DNA of 16,090 nt, taken from the NCBI GenBank assembly GCA_010028225.1, contig RGOY01000012.1, forward strand, positions 1 through 16,090, read 5' to 3'. Both the position numbers and the translations under genes were made by a program. The stretch's first letter is position 1. Each line of letters begins with the position of its first letter. Positions 14,511 through 16,090 of the stretch are shown here, piece by piece. The notes under the pieces were generated by a model. The model was not told where the DNA came from and searched no databases. It was given only the letters and a program-made list of their open reading frames with translations. Source of the stretch: Actinomycetota bacterium. Its GTDB lineage: Bacteria > Actinomycetota > Actinomycetes > Nanopelagicales > Nanopelagicaceae.

Positions 14511-16090
14511 ATGAGCTCTCGGCGCTCTTTAGCCCAATTAGTCGTCGCAATTTTGATCGCCATTCCAGTTCTCTCGAACTTTTCGTCATTTGCCGACACC
14601 TCAACTCAAAATTGGGTAGCTACTCCCCCCAAAGATCAGTTCGGAAACGCGCTTCCCGGATATATCGGAGTCGACTCAAAACCATCTCAACAGCTTCTCT
14701 TATTCCCAAGCTACCTAGTCAACTTCTCTGGAACGAAAGGTTCGCCAACACAAGTTAGTGCATGTTCCTCACTTAGCGATCCACTCTGTGCTGGAGGCTA
14801 CTTAATCAATGCACGGGCGGAGTTACAGCCGTGCACCACATCAAATCCAACGGATTGCTTCCTTGAACTGATAGTTAAAGATGCATCCGGAAAAACTCTC
14901 AAGGCAACCCAAGTCACAGATGTCATGCAACCCATGAAGCAAAATTTCCAAGGAGATCAGAAGGCTTGGCTACCTACGGGCGGCAATCCGTTAATCTTCA
15001 AGATTCCAGATGCAGTCCATGCTGGGGGCGACCTTTACTTAGTGAAACCAGATCTACTGATGAGCAAGCCTGCTGAACGTGAAAACTTTAATCTCACCAA
15101 GTTCGAAGCAGGTATCTATCCCATCAAAATTCGTGCCCTTACAACAGATACGCCTACTCAATCGGGTGCAAGCACCACCGCAAAAGATTACGGCGGGCAA
15201 ATTGAGATCGCGGGTGCTGGTGATCAAAGTTGTGAAGATGGACTCTCTGATGGCAAGAACTGCTTCGTACCCGAGGCATTCCCGGTAGGCATTTCATTTG
15301 GTATGAAATTAAGACTCAGCCAGTCTCTCTATGGATGGCTACACGGTAGATTCCAAGACCCAGAAGTCACGCTTTCTGCCAATCCAAACTCTGCGACCGG
15401 CGTTGACCTACAGATCGTTGCAAAGCCAATCAAAGTGCCCATTATTTCCGGATTCATCAAGAGCGAAGGTGCACCGACGAAGATCTTGGATTATTTCAAA
15501 GACATTCCACGATGGGGTCAGGTTTACGGACTTATAAGCGAGGGTGCACGCAGTGGACCGTTAAGCGGTATCACTATTGCTCATAATCACATTGATCCTT
15601 CAGAGGCTACCTATAAAGAACTTTCTGATTGGCTTGAAGTCCTGAGTGATACATCAGCCTCAGAGCCTAGTTATTGGCTGGTCCAAACCATCATTGGGGG
15701 AAATGGCGACCAAGTAGAGAAGTGCACCAAAGACACGAAAGCTCTTGCAGGAATTGTCTCAACAAATGCGACTTCTTATCTTCCTGGTCCACCCCGATTT
15801 GATAACACTGAACAGACTCTTGATTACAAGGTTCTTGCTCCGCACTACGCCAAGGACAAGTCAGTTTTTCTTGGAACCTATAACCTCGTGATCAACGGCG
15901 ACCTTGCTCGCTGTATCTACGGCTTCACCAAAGCGCCGGTCGGTGCGACGATTTCTGTAGTTTCATCGGATGGTGCTGCGCGCCTAGCAACAACGCTCGT
16001 GAAACAAGATGAGAAGTTCGTCAGCTTTGCTATTGCGGGATTTGAGTTCTCAAATCCGACGGTCCGAGTGAAATTCACTCAAACCCTCGA
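14511..16090 (+). CDS. Large secreted protein of unknown function (3' end outside window)
   Basis: An open frame runs from ATG 14511 through the window end without a stop: 526 codons so far. The first 28 residues are a signal peptide (SSRRS basic end, hydrophobic VVAILIAIPVL, cleavage likely after SSFA), so the protein is exported. The mature part is rich in Ser, Thr, Gly and Pro, as expected for beta-rich surface proteins. Three pairs of close cysteines (CX7C, CX7C, CX9C) fall in its first half, followed by two more single cysteines, suggesting disulfide-bonded loops outside the cell. A later segment, NLVINGDLARCIYGFTKAPV, looks like the start of a separate C-terminal domain. I recognise no catalytic motif and no named family. 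It has its own strong Shine-Dalgarno and is separated from the catabolic genes by 176 nt, so it is probably an unrelated unit. Confidence 0.85.
   Translation, partial: MSSRRSLAQLVVAILIAIPVLSNFSSFADTSTQNWVATPPKDQFGNALPGYIGVDSKPSQQLLLFPSYLVNFSGTKGSPTQVSACSSLSDPLCAGGYLINARAELQPCTTSNPTDCFLELIVKDASGKTLKATQVTDVMQPMKQNFQGDQKAWLPTGGNPLIFKIPDAVHAGGDLYLVKPDLLMSKPAERENFNLTKFEAGIYPIKIRALTTDTPTQSGASTTAKDYGGQIEIAGAGDQSCEDGLSDGKNCFVPEAFPVGISFGMKLRLSQSLYGWLHGRFQDPEVTLSANPNSATGVDLQIVAKPIKVPIISGFIKSEGAPTKILDYFKDIPRWGQVYGLISEGARSGPLSGITIAHNHIDPSEATYKELSDWLEVLSDTSASEPSYWLVQTIIGGNGDQVEKCTKDTKALAGIVSTNATSYLPGPPRFDNTEQTLDYKVLAPHYAKDKSVFLGTYNLVINGDLARCIYGFTKAPVGATISVVSSDGAARLATTLVKQDEKFVSFAIAGFEFSNPTVRVKFTQTL

Noticed and set aside
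14507..14758. 83-codon frame starting at ATG 14507
   Set aside because: It overlaps the longer frame from 14511 that has a signal peptide and ideal Shine-Dalgarno spacing; its translation shows no pattern.

Overview
This 16.1 kb window looks like part of a small-genome actinobacterium with roughly balanced GC. A freshwater Nanopelagicales (acI)-like lineage is my best guess, but it is an inference from protein style, dense gene packing and several promoter-like sites placed so that transcripts would start at or next to the start codon. No rRNA, tRNA, CRISPR array, insertion sequence or phage gene was seen. No gene-free stretch exceeds about 180 bp.

Layout. (1) 31-3804, minus strand: a tight operon of a broken aldehyde dehydrogenase, a DAO-family FAD oxidase and a glutaryl-CoA dehydrogenase-type acyl-CoA dehydrogenase. 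(2) 3803-5467, plus: a thiamine-diphosphate enzyme of the acetolactate synthase/2-oxoacid decarboxylase superfamily, whose start codon shares a CATG with the divergent aldehyde dehydrogenase. (3) 5464-6222, minus: a 71-aa two-helix membrane protein and a GNAT acetyltransferase. (4) 6301-11263, plus: an operon of an ornithine cyclodeaminase/mu-crystallin family enzyme, a 986-aa three-domain fusion (APH-like kinase, M23 zinc-peptidase-like domain, class III PLP enzyme) and a CaiB/BaiF CoA-transferase. (5) 11287-12196, minus: a frameshifted EamA/DMT transporter. (6) 12324-14334, plus: a second FAD oxidase followed by a LysE-type exporter. (7) 14511 to the window end, plus: the start of a large secreted protein of unknown function with paired cysteines.

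How the genes may work together. Several families match the animal lysine/hydroxylysine/pipecolate degradation set one for one: mu-crystallin (ketimine reductase), hydroxylysine kinase plus 5-phosphohydroxylysine phospho-lyase (here fused in one chain), an ALDH7-like semialdehyde dehydrogenase, a pipecolate/sarcosine-oxidase-like flavoenzyme, a CoA-transferase (compare succinyl-CoA:glutarate CoA-transferase) and glutaryl-CoA dehydrogenase. The TPP enzyme could decarboxylate 2-oxoadipate, and a LysE-type exporter sits next to the second oxidase. I propose an amino-acid catabolic island centred on 2-aminoadipate semialdehyde and glutaryl-CoA. Family calls are seen in the sequence; the joint pathway is inference.

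Two genes are interrupted: the aldehyde dehydrogenase by an internal loss with a frameshift, and the DMT transporter by a frameshift. Both keep otherwise clean coding halves, so recent decay and an assembly error are both possible. No transcriptional regulator is encoded in the window.
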